Positions 35,640-47,240 of a DNA stretch of 64,000 nucleotides are shown in pieces. Below the pieces are notes generated by a model, which saw only the letters and a program-made list of their open reading frames with translations, made no database searches and was not told the DNA's origin. Positions within the stretch are counted from its first letter, which is position 1; every line of letters begins with the position of its first letter. The position numbers were made by a program, and so were the translations under genes. The DNA comes from Physcomitrium patens (taxonomy: Eukaryota > Streptophyta > Bryopsida > Funariales > Funariaceae), in NCBI RefSeq assembly GCF_000002425.4, contig NC_037260.1, positions 12,230,768 through 12,294,767 of the forward strand. Direction: 5' to 3'.

Positions 35640-36450
35640 TGTAGAATAGATAAATAAATTTTGTGATAAGTTACTTGTTGATTATTGACAACCTTGAGAA
35701 TTAGACTTATGATTAGGCAATTTAGTTGATAACATTAGGTTGTTAATAGAACAAATGATTAAGAATTCAAAGGGTCATAACCTTTGGAATCTATTGGTCA
35801 ACGGTCCATTTTTTGGTAGGATAAAGAAGTTGAGAAGTGGGAGATTGGAGTGAGACTGTGAAAGTTGTAAGTCAGACTGTGAGAGTCGTAAGTCAGATTG
35901 TGAGAGTCGTAAGCCAGGATAAGCTTGGTGCTACTTCTTTATTTTCTTTTCTTTTATTATTTGTTTATGAAGAATTGTCATTAAGAGAAGTATTGTTAAA
36001 ACTATGATTAGAATATTCTAGAATATGACTTTGGACTGATCGATTTGAAAAAAATCTGTGACCTTGAGAATTGAAATTATCGAATTGTATTGTATTAAGT
36101 GAAGATATTGAATTTTGTGTGATGAATTGGGAAACTGAATATAATAAATAAGCTGGAGATCATTAATTGAATATATATAATTTGCAAAGAAAGTAAGTGG
36201 AAGATGAACGGATAAGAATATGGAAGTATTGTTGAATTGATAGTCGTAGAATGGATTATAAGTTGAATTAAGACGGAAGTAGAAGCCTTGGTGTTTTGTA
36301 GTTTGATAATTGATTTCAGATAATTAGAGTATAGTTAATTGTGACACTAACAGATCCAATTCATATAATCAGTCTTTTTCCATATTCAAACCCACCCCTA
36401 TTAGTTCAATTGCTTTGGTATATTGAAGCTTGAATACAATGAAAACAACA
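35640..36450 (+). repeat. 5' LTR of element F
   Basis: Starts TGTAGAATAGATAA, ends AACAACA. Contains three 21-bp repeats (35853-35917) built on GACTGTGAGAGTCGTAAG, just upstream of the AAGCTTGGTGCTAC motif shared with H. Confidence 0.93.
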
Positions 36451-36453
36451 TTT

Positions 36454-36471
36454 TGGCACTGCTGCCAGGGA
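36454..36471 (+). other. tRNA-Asp primer-binding site of F
   Basis: TGGCACTGCTGCCAGGGA against TGGCGCCGTTGCCGGGGA; three bases after the LTR. Confidence 0.75.
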
Positions 36472-36509
36472 AATGATAACAATATGAAATATTAGAAATT
36501 ATTTGTATA

Positions 36510-38480
36510 GGAAGAATGAAAGATTATGAGTGATAATCATGAAGGAGAGGATTATCAAAGAATTAATGGACAAGCGAAAGAAAGACAGGAGCGACTATGC
36601 ATAAGAAATCTCCTATAGGAATGACAAAAAAGATTAATATGTCCAAGTAAAACCAAAGGAAGAAAAATTTAAATTCAAATAGCAAGGATACTAGTGATAA
36701 TACCAATGGCCGCGCGAGTGCCAGAAGTACCAATTGTAATATAAATGGGAGTAGTAGGAGACCGAACTACAAGTGTGGCACTATTACCTACTTTTAGTGG
36801 TTGGCCAGGCTCTGATCCCGATCATCATATATCTCAATTCTTGATAGCCTGTGTGGCTAATAATGGTAGAACTGAAGACATTTGATTGAGATGGTTGCCA
36901 GCAACTTTAAAAAATATAACTTTTGAATGGTATATTTGACAATTAGTGGGTAGATTTTTCAATTGGGAGGCCTTGAGGAATGCCTTCCTAATCCATTTTA
37001 GACCAATTGGATTTGAAGATCAGCTTTGAGAAAGTTTTATGAATAGCAGGATATTTGCGAAGGAATCAATAGAGTCCTACTATGGTCGGATTACAGATAT
37101 ACTTCGTAAATAGTCAAATAATTAAATGCCAGAGGCGTTTATATTGTCGATATTAATCAATAGTTTATATCCACCAGAACTAAAAAAGTTTGTAAAAGAG
37201 GCTCGACCAGCTACGGTAAAGGCATCATTGGCATAAACAAAGGTGTGGAAAGAATGTCATTATGACCAATTGTTAATAGTAGGGGCCACAATGATTCCAA
37301 GTTTAGGAAGCCAAAAAATACAACCGAGAAATGTGTCGATGGATAATTATCCACTAATGGCTACCTCCAATGTGAAGAATGTTATGTAGTAACAACCAAT
37401 TAATGCTACACTACTTTAAGCAATAGCACCAATAACAATGACACCTTATTTTACATTGCCAACCTATCAACAACTGGAATTCTTCACAAATGCAACTATT
37501 AAAGATCCAAATGAAGCCTTGTTATTAAATCTAATAAAGAAGATGGAAGAATTGGCCATGAATTTGGCTAAAAATAAGGAGAAACGACATAAGCCTTCTA
37601 ATATGAGACCTAATGTATGGTGTAATAATTATAAGGAATAAGGTCATTTTGATACGGAATGTCCATCACCCTCACAAATAATGGTTCAATGTACATTTTG
37701 TGAAGGAAAATACCCTACCCAAAACTGATGGCATTTACAAAGGCAACAATAATTCAATAATCAGACCATGATTCCATCGACTCAATGGGAAGTCAATCAA
37801 GTTCAAATGAAAAATACGTACGGATAGAATAGAAATCGATCTAATCGATAGAATCAAACATTCAATAACTTTCAAAGTTCTAATTTTAATTAAGGGTCTA
37901 CATCAAACCCCTAGAACTATGGGAAGGAGCAGCAAAGGCATCAACAATATGCTCCACTAGCGTCATCAAACCAAGTACCTTCCTTACCAATGGAACAACT
38001 AGTATCATTTTCTAATCCTACATGGAACAAGCCCAATAGGTATATACTGGTGGAGACACCCAATATGCCGGATGGAGGTCCAAGAAGACCACTTTGTTGT
38101 TTTCATTGCAGACAGATTGATCATTATGCCAGTGAATGTCCCAATCCCAAAGCGAGTGACAATTATGCGCTAATGTGTACAAATTATAAGTAGTCAAGAC
38201 ATACTTATCAACAATGTAATGTTCCATTCAATTTTAATAATCGAGATTAGTAGATCCAAAGCCAAGGAAAAATGAAGGAAATAAATCAAGGTCCTCAAGA
38301 TTCACTAGTTCATCAAGTAGAAGTAGTCCAAGCTGTCCATATATGAAGTTAGCAAAAGGGGAAAGGACCAATTCAACATTTGGATGAGCCTAATGCAAAG
38401 GACCAATTTGACCCATATATGGAGCCATCCAATCTAAGTCCTGACATGGGCCCCTTATTTAGTATAAGACCTGAATGAGT
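36510..38480 (+). pseudogene. Gag of element F
   Basis: Capsid part around 36780-37230 (LPTFSGWPGSDPDHH, then CVANNGRTED). A zinc-knuckle array follows: relics near 37615 and 37690, a good one near 38095-38140 (CFHCRQIDHYASEC) and another near 38175-38220. It is followed by an acidic linker (38340-38480) that resembles part of the terminal arms of element I. Many breaks. Confidence 0.78.
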
Positions 38481-39480
38481 TGTACATCCCAATGAGGTAC
38501 CGATTATAGAGGCTTTGATTCCATTTCAAGCTGTTCCGTTCTCTACACAGTTTTGAGAAACGTCCTTTCCATTGAAAGATCCTCTCAAATACGTGAATTC
38601 GAAGGAATTAATATCAGCTCAATTGAGAGAACAATCTTATCCATTGAAAGAACCGATTTTATATGCTCCATCAAATTTAGTTCCAGTAGCTTTACCAATT
38701 TCCAATATAGAGAAAAAAAATTTACCTGCGTTGGTGTTTAGGACAGAGAAGAAGAAATGGACATTGGAAATTACTACTAATATAGAACCATATAATATTC
38801 TAAAAGATTTGGGCACCATACAGCCCACGATCTCTATGAAGCAACTATTTGCAATAGCACCTGAGTGCCAAACTATCTTAAATTCTTTATTAATTCATCA
38901 CAAATCTTGAAATAAAGAAATTCGAGAAGTAAGTTTGAATCTCGATCTAGATGCACCAACAATTGATGTCTCAATTGATGGAGTGTTACTATTGGGAGTA
39001 CAAGTAGACGGAGGATCTAGTATAAATCTTATGAATGTTGGTACAATGGAGGAGTTGGATTTGGATCACTTATTGCCTACTACAGTAGTTTTGAGAATGG
39101 CTGGCTCTAGTCAAGTTAAATCTATGGATATTTTACGAAGTATTGATATAGTAATTACGGAGATTACCTACAAAATTGATTATATTATTTTTTGATTACA
39201 AAGCTCTATATTATCATACCAAATTTTATTGGGGCGATCGTGGTTGTATCAAGCTAAAGCTCAAAATGACTAAGGCCATGATACATTGACAATTAGAAAA
39301 GGTAATGATAAAATTGTGCTTCAAATGTACCTTGTCCAATATCATGGAGAAACTCAATTGGTCAGTTCAAAATTCACATCAGATTGTGAAGATGAATCTA
39401 CAGAAGAAGAAATTGGTACACCTGATCTAATTTATGTTGATACAAGGCAAGTTCTCGAGCACACTAGAATGAACTACTAG
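38481..39480 (+). pseudogene. Linker and aspartic protease of F
   Basis: A conserved pre-protease segment (38572-38910) is shared with H (KRALEITLNMEPYDIL counterpart). The protease follows with VDGGSSINLM (near 39005-39035) as catalytic loop, then VLRMAGSSQVK. The open frame 39286-39480 covers the end of the protease. Tat-like spacing. Broken. Confidence 0.8.
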
Positions 39481-40170
39481 TGTAGGGGACCGGGAGAGTA
39501 CTTAGTTCCTCCAGATGTTATTGACAATTCTGATTATATGATTCCATATTAGATGAATAGATAGGAAGTTAATCACGTTAGTGCTATGGAACTTGAATTA
39601 GAAAGTTTTAATTTGTCGGATTTTATAAAAGATTTTGGAATTGAGTAGAACATTATTTCAGAGACTCTTGAAACTCCATGATGTCAACCAATTAATTTAG
39701 GTATAGGAGAGGCTTCCCAAATCATTCAAATTTACGATGGTATAAAAGGCAAGGAGAAAGAAATTTGGATGGATTACTTTTTAACGCATAAAATTACTTT
39801 TGCATGGTCGTATGCGGATTTGAAAGGAATTCCAGCTCAAGTTTGTGAACATCAAATTATATTGGAGGAGAACGCTACATCAGTATGCTAATGACAACAT
39901 CAACTTAATCCAAAATATTTACTTATGATAAAAGAAGAACTGGATAAACTCTTGGAGGTTGGATTTATCTATCTAGTTCCTTTCAGTGAATGGATTTCAC
40001 CAATTGTTATGGTGCCAAAAAAGAATGAGAAAAATCCGAATTTTTCAGGATTTTTGGAAACTTAATGCGGCCACCAAGAAAGATTACTTCCCATTACTTT
40101 TCATGGACAGTATGGATAACATGTTGTCATTATCACTAGGTAATAAAAGAGTAGGAGTGGGGCACTAGTT
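39481..40170 (+). pseudogene. N-terminal reverse transcriptase part of F
   Basis: Reads as pol linker (AHKITFAWSYADLKGIPAQ-like near 39790) and then LDKLLEVGFIYLVPFSEWISPIV, matching H at 47740-47830. The match to the H reverse transcriptase stops near 40140. No catalytic YVDD-type motif is present in this copy. Broken. Confidence 0.72.
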
Positions 40171-40311
40171 AAAGTCATTCTATGGTGTTGTTTTGGATTG
40201 GTTGGAGTGCCATTTTCTTGTATTTTTTGTATTTTCAAGAGTAGTAGTTCCAATTAAGAGTTAATAGTGAGGAGCCGGTGACAAGTATAGCTTGAAGATG
40301 TTTCAGAATGG

Positions 40312-40551
40312 ATGAGTCAACAGCAGCAACAATTGAAACTTCGGGATGTCCTGATCTTGAAATTAGAAGCTCAAGTCCGTGAATTGGGAGAGTATAATGA
40401 AAATCTTTCAAACTAGTTGAGGAAGGAGTCAATGGATAGACTAGAGGAGGAGGAAGAAGATTTGCAATTGGAACCAGATTCGATGGAACGCACATTTGAT
40501 AATACAGCAAATGATCAATTGGGTGGGCCAGAGGAAATAGTATCTTTGTAG
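40312..40551 (+). pseudogene. Small 3' coiled-coil frame of element F
   Basis: After pol, a frame of about 79 codons starts MSQQQQQLKLRDVLILKLEA, with heptad-like leucine spacing, and ends acidic (EEEEEDLQLEPD). It stands between pol and the 3' LTR, where some plant Ty3 elements carry an extra frame. Function unknown. Interrupted. Confidence 0.45.
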
Positions 40552-40626
40552 AGTTTTGTTAAGTAGTTTTTAGATAGGTAACAATTGTGTGTTTGCGAGG
40601 GCGTTGCACAATTAGAAATGGGGCTA

Positions 40627-41455
40627 TGAAGAATAGGTAAATAAATTTTGTGGTAAGTTATTGGTTGATTATTGACAACCTTCAGAATTAGACTTATGGT
40701 TAGGCAGTTTAGTTCGTAACAATAGGTTGTTAGTGGAACAAATAGTTAAGAATTCAAAGGGCCATAACTTTTGAAATCTGCTGGAAGACGATCTATCTTT
40801 TGGTAGGATAAAGAGATTGAGAAGTGGGAGATTGGAGCTAGACTGTGAAAGTCGTAAGACAGAGGAGCCAAACTGTGAGAGTCGTAAGCTGAAGGGCCAA
40901 ACTGTGAGAGTCGTAAGCCGGAATAAGCTTGGTGCTACCTCTTTGTTTTCTTTGCTTTTATTATTTGCTTATGAAGAATTGTGATTGAGAGAAGTATTAT
41001 TGAAACTAAGATTAGAATATTGTAGAATATGACTTTGGATTGACCGATTTGGAAAAAATCTATGACCTTGAGAATTGAGATTATCGAATTGTATCATACT
41101 AAGTGAAGACATTGAATTCTGTGTGACGAATTGAGAAATTAAATATAATAAGTAAGCAGAAGATCAATAATTGAATATATATAAACCGCAAAGAGAGTAA
41201 GTGGAAGTTGAACGGATAAGAATATGGAAGTATTGTTGAATTGATAGTCGTAGAATGGATTATGTGTTGAATTAAGACGGAAGTAGTAAGCCTTGGTGTT
41301 TTGTAGTTTGATAATTGATTTCAGATAATCAGAGTACAGTCAATTGTAACACTAACAGATCAAATTCATAAAACCAGTCTTTCCCCATGTTCAAACCCAC
41401 CCCTATTAGTTCAATTGCTTTGTTATATTGAAGCTTAAACACAATGAGAACAACA
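40627..41455 (+). repeat. 3' LTR of element F
   Basis: 829 bp. Preceded by the purine-rich AGAAATGGGG, a likely polypurine tract. Its U3 repeats (40841-40922) are spaced about 30 bp apart rather than the 21 bp of the 5' LTR. Confidence 0.93.
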
Positions 41456-42459
41456 GTAAGTAAATTAATTAATAAATTAATTAAAATAAATAAATAAATA
41501 CATAATAAATTAAATCAAATTAGGTAAAATAAAATAAAATTAAAAATAAGAATGAAAATAAAATTTAAAAGTAAAATTAAATTATAAATTGACTTTAGTT
41601 TTTATTAATTAAATAATTTATTTATTTTAATAATAATTTTATTATTTATTATTAATATTTTATTTTATTATATTTTATTTTTATTTCTCCTATTGATTTA
41701 TTTATTTATTTATTTATTTATATTTATTTCTATTTATTTATTTCTATTTATTTTCTATTTTTCTTTATTATTATTATGATGATTACAATTTAATATATTT
41801 GAGAGAACTTTAAAACACAAAATTTAAAAGCATAACAAAAAATCAACAATGTAAATGATTGAAAGATATAAATCACTAACCTCAATTGTATTTATTCAAG
41901 ACAGCAACCTCTCTCCACTCCAGAAATTGCCACACATTCAATATTAATTCAAAAGCATTGAATTTTTCACCACTAAAAATTTGAGGTGCTTGTACTCCAA
42001 AATTCTCACTATAAAATACTTATCCGGCACTTAGAAATGCCTTGTCAAAGACAAGGTACACAAAACTGCAAGGCAGTGAACCCTCTTGTGTTCGAAAATT
42101 CACCACAAATTCGTTATAACTCCAAATTGAGCGTATAATATCTTTTTAGAAAGCTAACAGCAAGATACATACATTTCCAAAGTTTCAACTTTAACTATCA
42201 AACACCCAAAAACTGATTGGCAAAAACCCGAGAGCAAATCAACATTCTACTCATCAACAAAACTTTCAACTATCTTTTGATTTTTAGAAATTTGAAGGAC
42301 TTGTCTCCACCAACAAGGAGAGAGGTAGAAAACTTTTAAATAAATAAGACTAAGTTGCAATGCACACACATTAAGTCCAAGCAAGATCATTCACCAAAAG
42401 CTAACTTCACATTTTCACACACCATTAGAAGCACCATCTCTTGGCAAATGCACTATTTA
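41456..42459 (-). other. Leader of G on the far side of F, with primer site
   Basis: After an AT-rich tract with (ATTT)n runs (41690-41760), 41.87-42.46 kb is the reverse complement of the E leader. The complement of the tRNA-Asp-type primer site lies at about 42434-42455 (read on the minus strand GTGCATTTGCCAAGAGATGG), beside the LTR. Confidence 0.7.
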
Positions 42460-43125
42460 TGTAAGGGTAAATTTCTCCCTTTCCCCAAATTACAAGATGG
42501 CCTCAATTAAGAGTTGCTTGTAATTTTTGGTGAGAAGTAGAAGTAGCAATAAACTAGAACAAAAGAAGGACAACACCAAACAAGTGAAACAAGTGCAATC
42601 AAGCAATTGTATACTACAAAACTAGTCACAGTTTGTTCACTAGATTTTAACCTAGTAAAAGTAAAAAGTAAAAAATATTTTTAGATAGATAATTTTTTTT
42701 ATCTTTCCAATGACATAAAAATCATGTAATTCCAAGTTATTATGAGTAAGTTATGATAGATTAAAGATAAAATGTAAATAATAGAAAAATTAAGTGAATA
42801 ATTTTTACCTCAAGGATAATTAGCTTAAGAAATCAAGAGTTCGAACCTCACCAAGGCTCACAAGTAGTGTATATTGGTCTCCTAAAGACCTAGTGTATAT
42901 TGAGGCCTTAGTCTTATCTTCCTACTTATATCCAAGGTGCTACAACCCATATGGAAATTGTCCACCTCTCTTCCTACAAGGACTACACTAGCTGCTGGTC
43001 CTCCTATTTTCTACTAGTAAAACTACTTTTTTTGTATTTTGACTTCACCATAGTGTTCAAAAACATCCAATTAGCCTCGAAACCATTCATAGTCTTCAAA
43101 TCTTGTTTCATTTCTTCATAGTGGC
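42460..43125 (-). repeat. 5' LTR of G, first part
   Basis: Near-identical to the first 660 bp of the G 3' LTR (29798 onward), then abruptly replaced at 43126 by the H LTR. The inserted H explains the break. Confidence 0.9.
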
Positions 43126-43894
43126 TGTAGAATAAGTAATTATTTTCAGAATGTAGATATCTAGTGTATAGTATAAACAAGGATAGATAACTGCTGAAAA
43201 GGTGGTTCAGCAAGTAGAATGGATGAAAAGTCAAGAAAATTACTTATCATCCATAATATAGGAGTTGGTATCTGAGAGTAGTATAAAGAGGATGGGAGAG
43301 AGGAAGAAAATGCCAAACTGTGATAGTACTGAGCCGGGGTGCTAGACTACGATAGTCATGAGCCAGGATAAGCTTGGTGCTATCTCTTCTTCTTAGTTTT
43401 CTTGTTTCTTTTGAATTAGTGTTGATTCTAGTAAAGAGAATCGATTTAATGAATCAATGTTTGATTTATGAAGTTGTTTAAGGATCACTATTTATCAATT
43501 ATTGTGAAAGATTGATGATGTATGGAAGTTTCCAGTCATTGTTTATCGCAAGGTTGTGAGTTCAGTGGAGAAGAATTATAATCAAAAGAATTTTCTCGAT
43601 CAGATTTTGTGGATTGGAAGTTGTTTGTTCCAGGGTTTGGATTATGCTTGTGTCTTTGTAAATTACACAAGGTCCTGAAATTGATGTCGTGGTTGTTATC
43701 ATATTAATATGAGAGAGTGGACAGTAGGAGGAAAAGTTAAGTGTTCTTTGGTATTGTAAGCATTCAGTAGTAGTGGTTAATTGTGTGATCCTAATAAGTG
43801 AAATTCATGCGCTTGGTCTTTCCCTGTGTTCGAATTACCCTATATGGGTTTATTCTGGGAGGTTTCTTCTGGAATAAGTAAAACGACAATCACA
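43126..43894 (+). repeat. 5' LTR of element H
   Basis: 769 bp, TGTAGAATAAG...AATCACA. The flanking GTGGC (43121-43125) would be the left target duplication; the right partner is not in view. Two 28-bp U3 repeats lie at 43312-43371. The solo LTR at 24837-25599 belongs to the same family. Confidence 0.9.
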
Positions 43895-43897
43895 TTT

Positions 43898-43919
43898 TGG
43901 CGTCGCTGCCGAGGATTGA
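43898..43919 (+). other. tRNA-Asp primer-binding site of H
   Basis: TGGCGTCGCTGCCGAGGAT followed by TGA matches the complement of the plant tRNA-Asp 3' end over about 22 bases, with four transitions. Three bases after the LTR. Confidence 0.85.
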
Positions 43920-43969
43920 TAATAGCTTTGAGTGTTAGGAATCAATTATCAAATGTGTGATAAAATTAT

Positions 43970-46253
43970 CAATGGAAGAAAATTCAGTAGTATATAATGA
44001 AAGATTATGGTTAATAAGAATGAGAACATTGCATCGAGAAAAATAAATCAGTTGAGAGAAAGACAAGAAAGAGCGCAAGGAAGGAACTTGCTTAGAGAAA
44101 ATCAAGAATGTAATCTTAAAAGGAAGCATCAATAGAGTTGGATTAAACCGTAGTTGTAAGCTTGTTGGCGCATCTGAACATATCAAGAACTGGACAAATT
44201 GTTAATTTTTCAGTCATATCTACGATTAAAAAAATTGCCAAGAACACTCGCGAGAAATTTTGTTAACATTCTAGCGGGAATCTTGAGGCCGTTAACTGAA
44301 AGTGAAGGAGGCATAAAAGAATTGGATACTCCATTCGGTATTTTTTCAGTAGTGGGTACCACCAAAATGAGCAATAGTGGCTCTTTAGATTGGCACAAAT
44401 TGGTCGCCAATAAAGATAAATATATTGTATTTCAAAATCTGACGTTTTCACCTATAATTCAACCTATAAAACTATTTGCAGAAAATAATAGTAAATCGAG
44501 GAGCACTGAGAGCCCAAAAATTAGAATAAAGAGAAGCAGTGATTGTTTTAAAACAGAGTTCAACAGAACAGAAAATTCAATGGCATCTGAAGGACCAGCA
44601 ATTTTAATTGTAGTCCAAATGGATGTGGCGGGAGATTGCACAATGAGCGTGGCTCCATTACCTACTTTTAGAGGTTTATCAGGTCAACATTTGTCTCAAT
44701 TTTTGACAACATGTGTAGCCAATAATGGTAGAACCAAAGATATTTGGTTACAATGGTTGCTAGCAACCTTAAAAGACATGGCGTTTGAATGGTACAACTG
44801 CCAACCAGTGGGTCAATTTCTGAATTGAAAAGCATTGAAGAATGCATTTTTAGCCCATTTTTGACCAATTGGTTTTGAAAAATGTCTTAGAGAAAAATTA
44901 ATGAATAATAGAATGGTACCAGAAAAAGCGGTACAGTCATATTATGGTCGTGTAGCAGATATATTTCGAAAATGGCCAAATAACCAAATACCGGAATGGT
45001 TTGTGTTGTCCATATTAGTTAATGGACTACACCCACTAGAATTGAAGATGTTTGTAAAGGAGGCCCAATCAGCCACCATTGCATCATCGCTTCAGCGAAC
45101 AAAAGTATGAGAGGAATGTCACTATGACCAAAACTTAACAGTTGGAGCTACGATGATTCCATCTCAAGGAGGTTATCAAATGACAAATTGGAATGACGCA
45201 TCGGAAAGTTATCTAGGAAAGAATGATTATGATACAATTCCACAAGGAATAATGGATGCCGTCCCATTGCAGGCTATACCACCATCATCATTATACCCGT
45301 ATGCACCTTATTCTGTGTATCAAAAACCAATACCTACAAAGCAATTATCAAATGCATTGATATCAAGGGATCCCAATGAGTCATTGCTGTTAATATTGAC
45401 GAAAAAAATGGATGAATTGGCTATGAATCTGGCCAAGGATAAAGAAAAAAGGCATGAACCGACCAATATGCGACCCAATGTTTGCTACAATAATTATAAA
45501 GGACAAGATCATTTGGTAACTGAATGCTCTACACCACCCCAAATGACGGTCCAATGTACATTTTGTGGATGTAAGCATACCATTGGCAATTGCTGGAATT
45601 TAACAAAATAACAAGTCAAAAAACAGACCATGATTCAACCAACTTCGTGGGATGTCAATTAAGTACAAATGAATAATATATTTGGCTGGAATGGAAATCG
45701 AGCGAATAAACAAAATAAGAATTATTCTAATTTTCTAAACTCCGAATTTCACCAAGAAGGTGTATCCAATACTCACGGATTGCAATGAATCAACAAGGAT
45801 ACCATCAATATCCACCCATGACAAAGCCAATGCTAGAGTCTACAATAGCAATGGGTCAACCAGGATCTTTTACTCATCCAACATGGAAAAAAACCTAGCT
45901 ATTATATACCAATAGAGACATCTAATATTCCTAAAGGAGTTGTCAGAAGACCACTTTGTTGCTATTGTTGCAAACAAATTGGACATTATGCGAGTGAATG
46001 TCCTAATCCAAGGACCAGTGATGACTATGCTCCAATATGTGGAAATTGTAAGCAGTCTAGTCACACTTATCAACAGTGCAATGCACCCTTTAATTATAAT
46101 AATCAAGACCAATAAATACAAATAAGCCAACCGACGAAGGACAAAGGTCCTGTTCAATGGGACTCACAAGTACATCGTGTCGAGGTGGTGAATGTAGTGC
46201 TTACCATAGGCCAATAAAAAGACAAGAATCCAATTTAGGACCTGGATGAACCA
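43970..46253 (+). pseudogene. Gag of element H with a zinc-knuckle array
   Basis: N-terminal part 43.97-44.63 kb; capsid from about 44640 (LPTFRGLSGQHLSQFLTTCV, KDIWLQWLLATLKDMAFEWY) to about 45110; a coiled region near 45360-45440 (KKMDELAMNLAKDKEKRHE). Four zinc knuckles follow: near 45482-45530 (degenerate), 45553-45592 (CTFCGCKHTIGNC), 45957-46000 (CCYCCKQIGHYASEC) and 46039-46080 (CGNCKQSSHTYQQC). Gag packages RNA in the particle; an array of four knuckles is more than the usual one or two. Broken. Confidence 0.82.
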
Positions 46254-47240
46254 ATGGATGTAGAGCAAGTAGCGCCGTCCACGAGACTAAATGAACCAAT
46301 ATCAGTATTGGAACATATCCCAATATTGAGACCTCAAAAAACTGAGGAATCTAATTTGGTTCTACGTGCCAAATTTCTGGGACTATCAAGATCAATCCCA
46401 ACTGGCCAAGTACCAATACCTATACAGTCCAATAAAAGATCTTACGCATTAAAAGAATCTTTAGTAGTAGAAAAGTTGACAAAGTTATCAGGGACAATTT
46501 CAATTGCCAGGAAGGAATTGCTACTGAACGGAATAAAATTGAAACCAATGAAACGCAAAAGAGCATTGGAAATTACTCTTAATATGGAACCCTACGACAT
46601 TCTAAAGGATTTGGATGTTATTCAGCCTTCAATTACAATGAAGCAACTTTTGGCTGTAACACCAAAATGTCGATCTACATTGAATTCAACATTAATACGA
46701 TGAAGATCCCGCACTAAAAAAATTCATGAAGTTAGCTTAAATCTAGATCCGGGAGCACCAACAATCGATGTATCAATCGATGGTATTTTAATTCCAGGGG
46801 TACAAGTCAATGGTGGTTCCAGTGTAAATTTAATGAACACAGATACAATAGAAGACTTGGATCTAAAGCAATTGCTATCTATGACATTGGTCTTGCGAAT
46901 GGCAGATCATAGTCAAGTAAAGCCAATGGAAATCTTATGCAATATTGCCACTGTAATCATAAGATTGACATACAAAATTGATTATATTATATTCCGATTA
47001 CAGACTTCTATGTTATTGTATCCTATTTTAATGAGCAGACATTGGCTTTATCAAGCCAAAGCTAAGAACGATTGGGGCCGAAGTACATTGATAATTGGAA
47101 AAAGGTGATGATCAGATTGTTCTACAGATGTACCTGGTATAATATCATGGAGAATCTCAATTTCCAGAATCAGAATTTACATCAGACAACGAGAGTCAAT
47201 CAATTGAAGAAGATGACGATACTATAGGTTCATCGTAATT
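46254..47240 (+). pseudogene. Linker and aspartic protease of H
   Basis: An open stretch of about 149 residues (46254-46703) forms the gag-protease linker and pre-protease segment. The protease starts near 46755 (TIDVSIDGILIPG). The NGGSSVNLM loop (about 46810-46835) is the catalytic region, followed by DLDLKQLLSMTLVLRMADHS. Broken. Confidence 0.8.

Larger units (their letters stand above)
35640..41455 (+). mobile_element. Element F, Tat-like Ty3, incomplete pol
   Basis: Plus-strand Ty3 element of 5816 bp inserted in the G leader. LTRs 35640-36450 (811 bp) and 40627-41455 (829 bp); flanking ATAAG (35635-35639) and GTAAG (41456-41460) look like a target duplication with one G-to-A change. Parts recognised: tRNA-Asp primer site, gag with several zinc knuckles, protease, start of the reverse transcriptase, and a small 3' frame. 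RNase H and integrase are absent. Related to H across gag and pol. About twenty or more breaks. Confidence 0.88.
29798..43125 (-). mobile_element. Element G, Tat-like Ty3, split by F and H
   Basis: Minus-strand relative of E. 3' LTR 29798-31064; protease and gag (31.70-34.35 kb); leader (34.35-35.63 and 41.46-42.46 kb) split by element F; 5' LTR 42460-43125, where it is interrupted by element H. The remainder of that LTR must lie beyond H, probably outside the window. No reverse transcriptase, RNase H or integrase is recognisable. The coding part has many breaks. Older than F and H, which sit in it. Confidence 0.82.
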
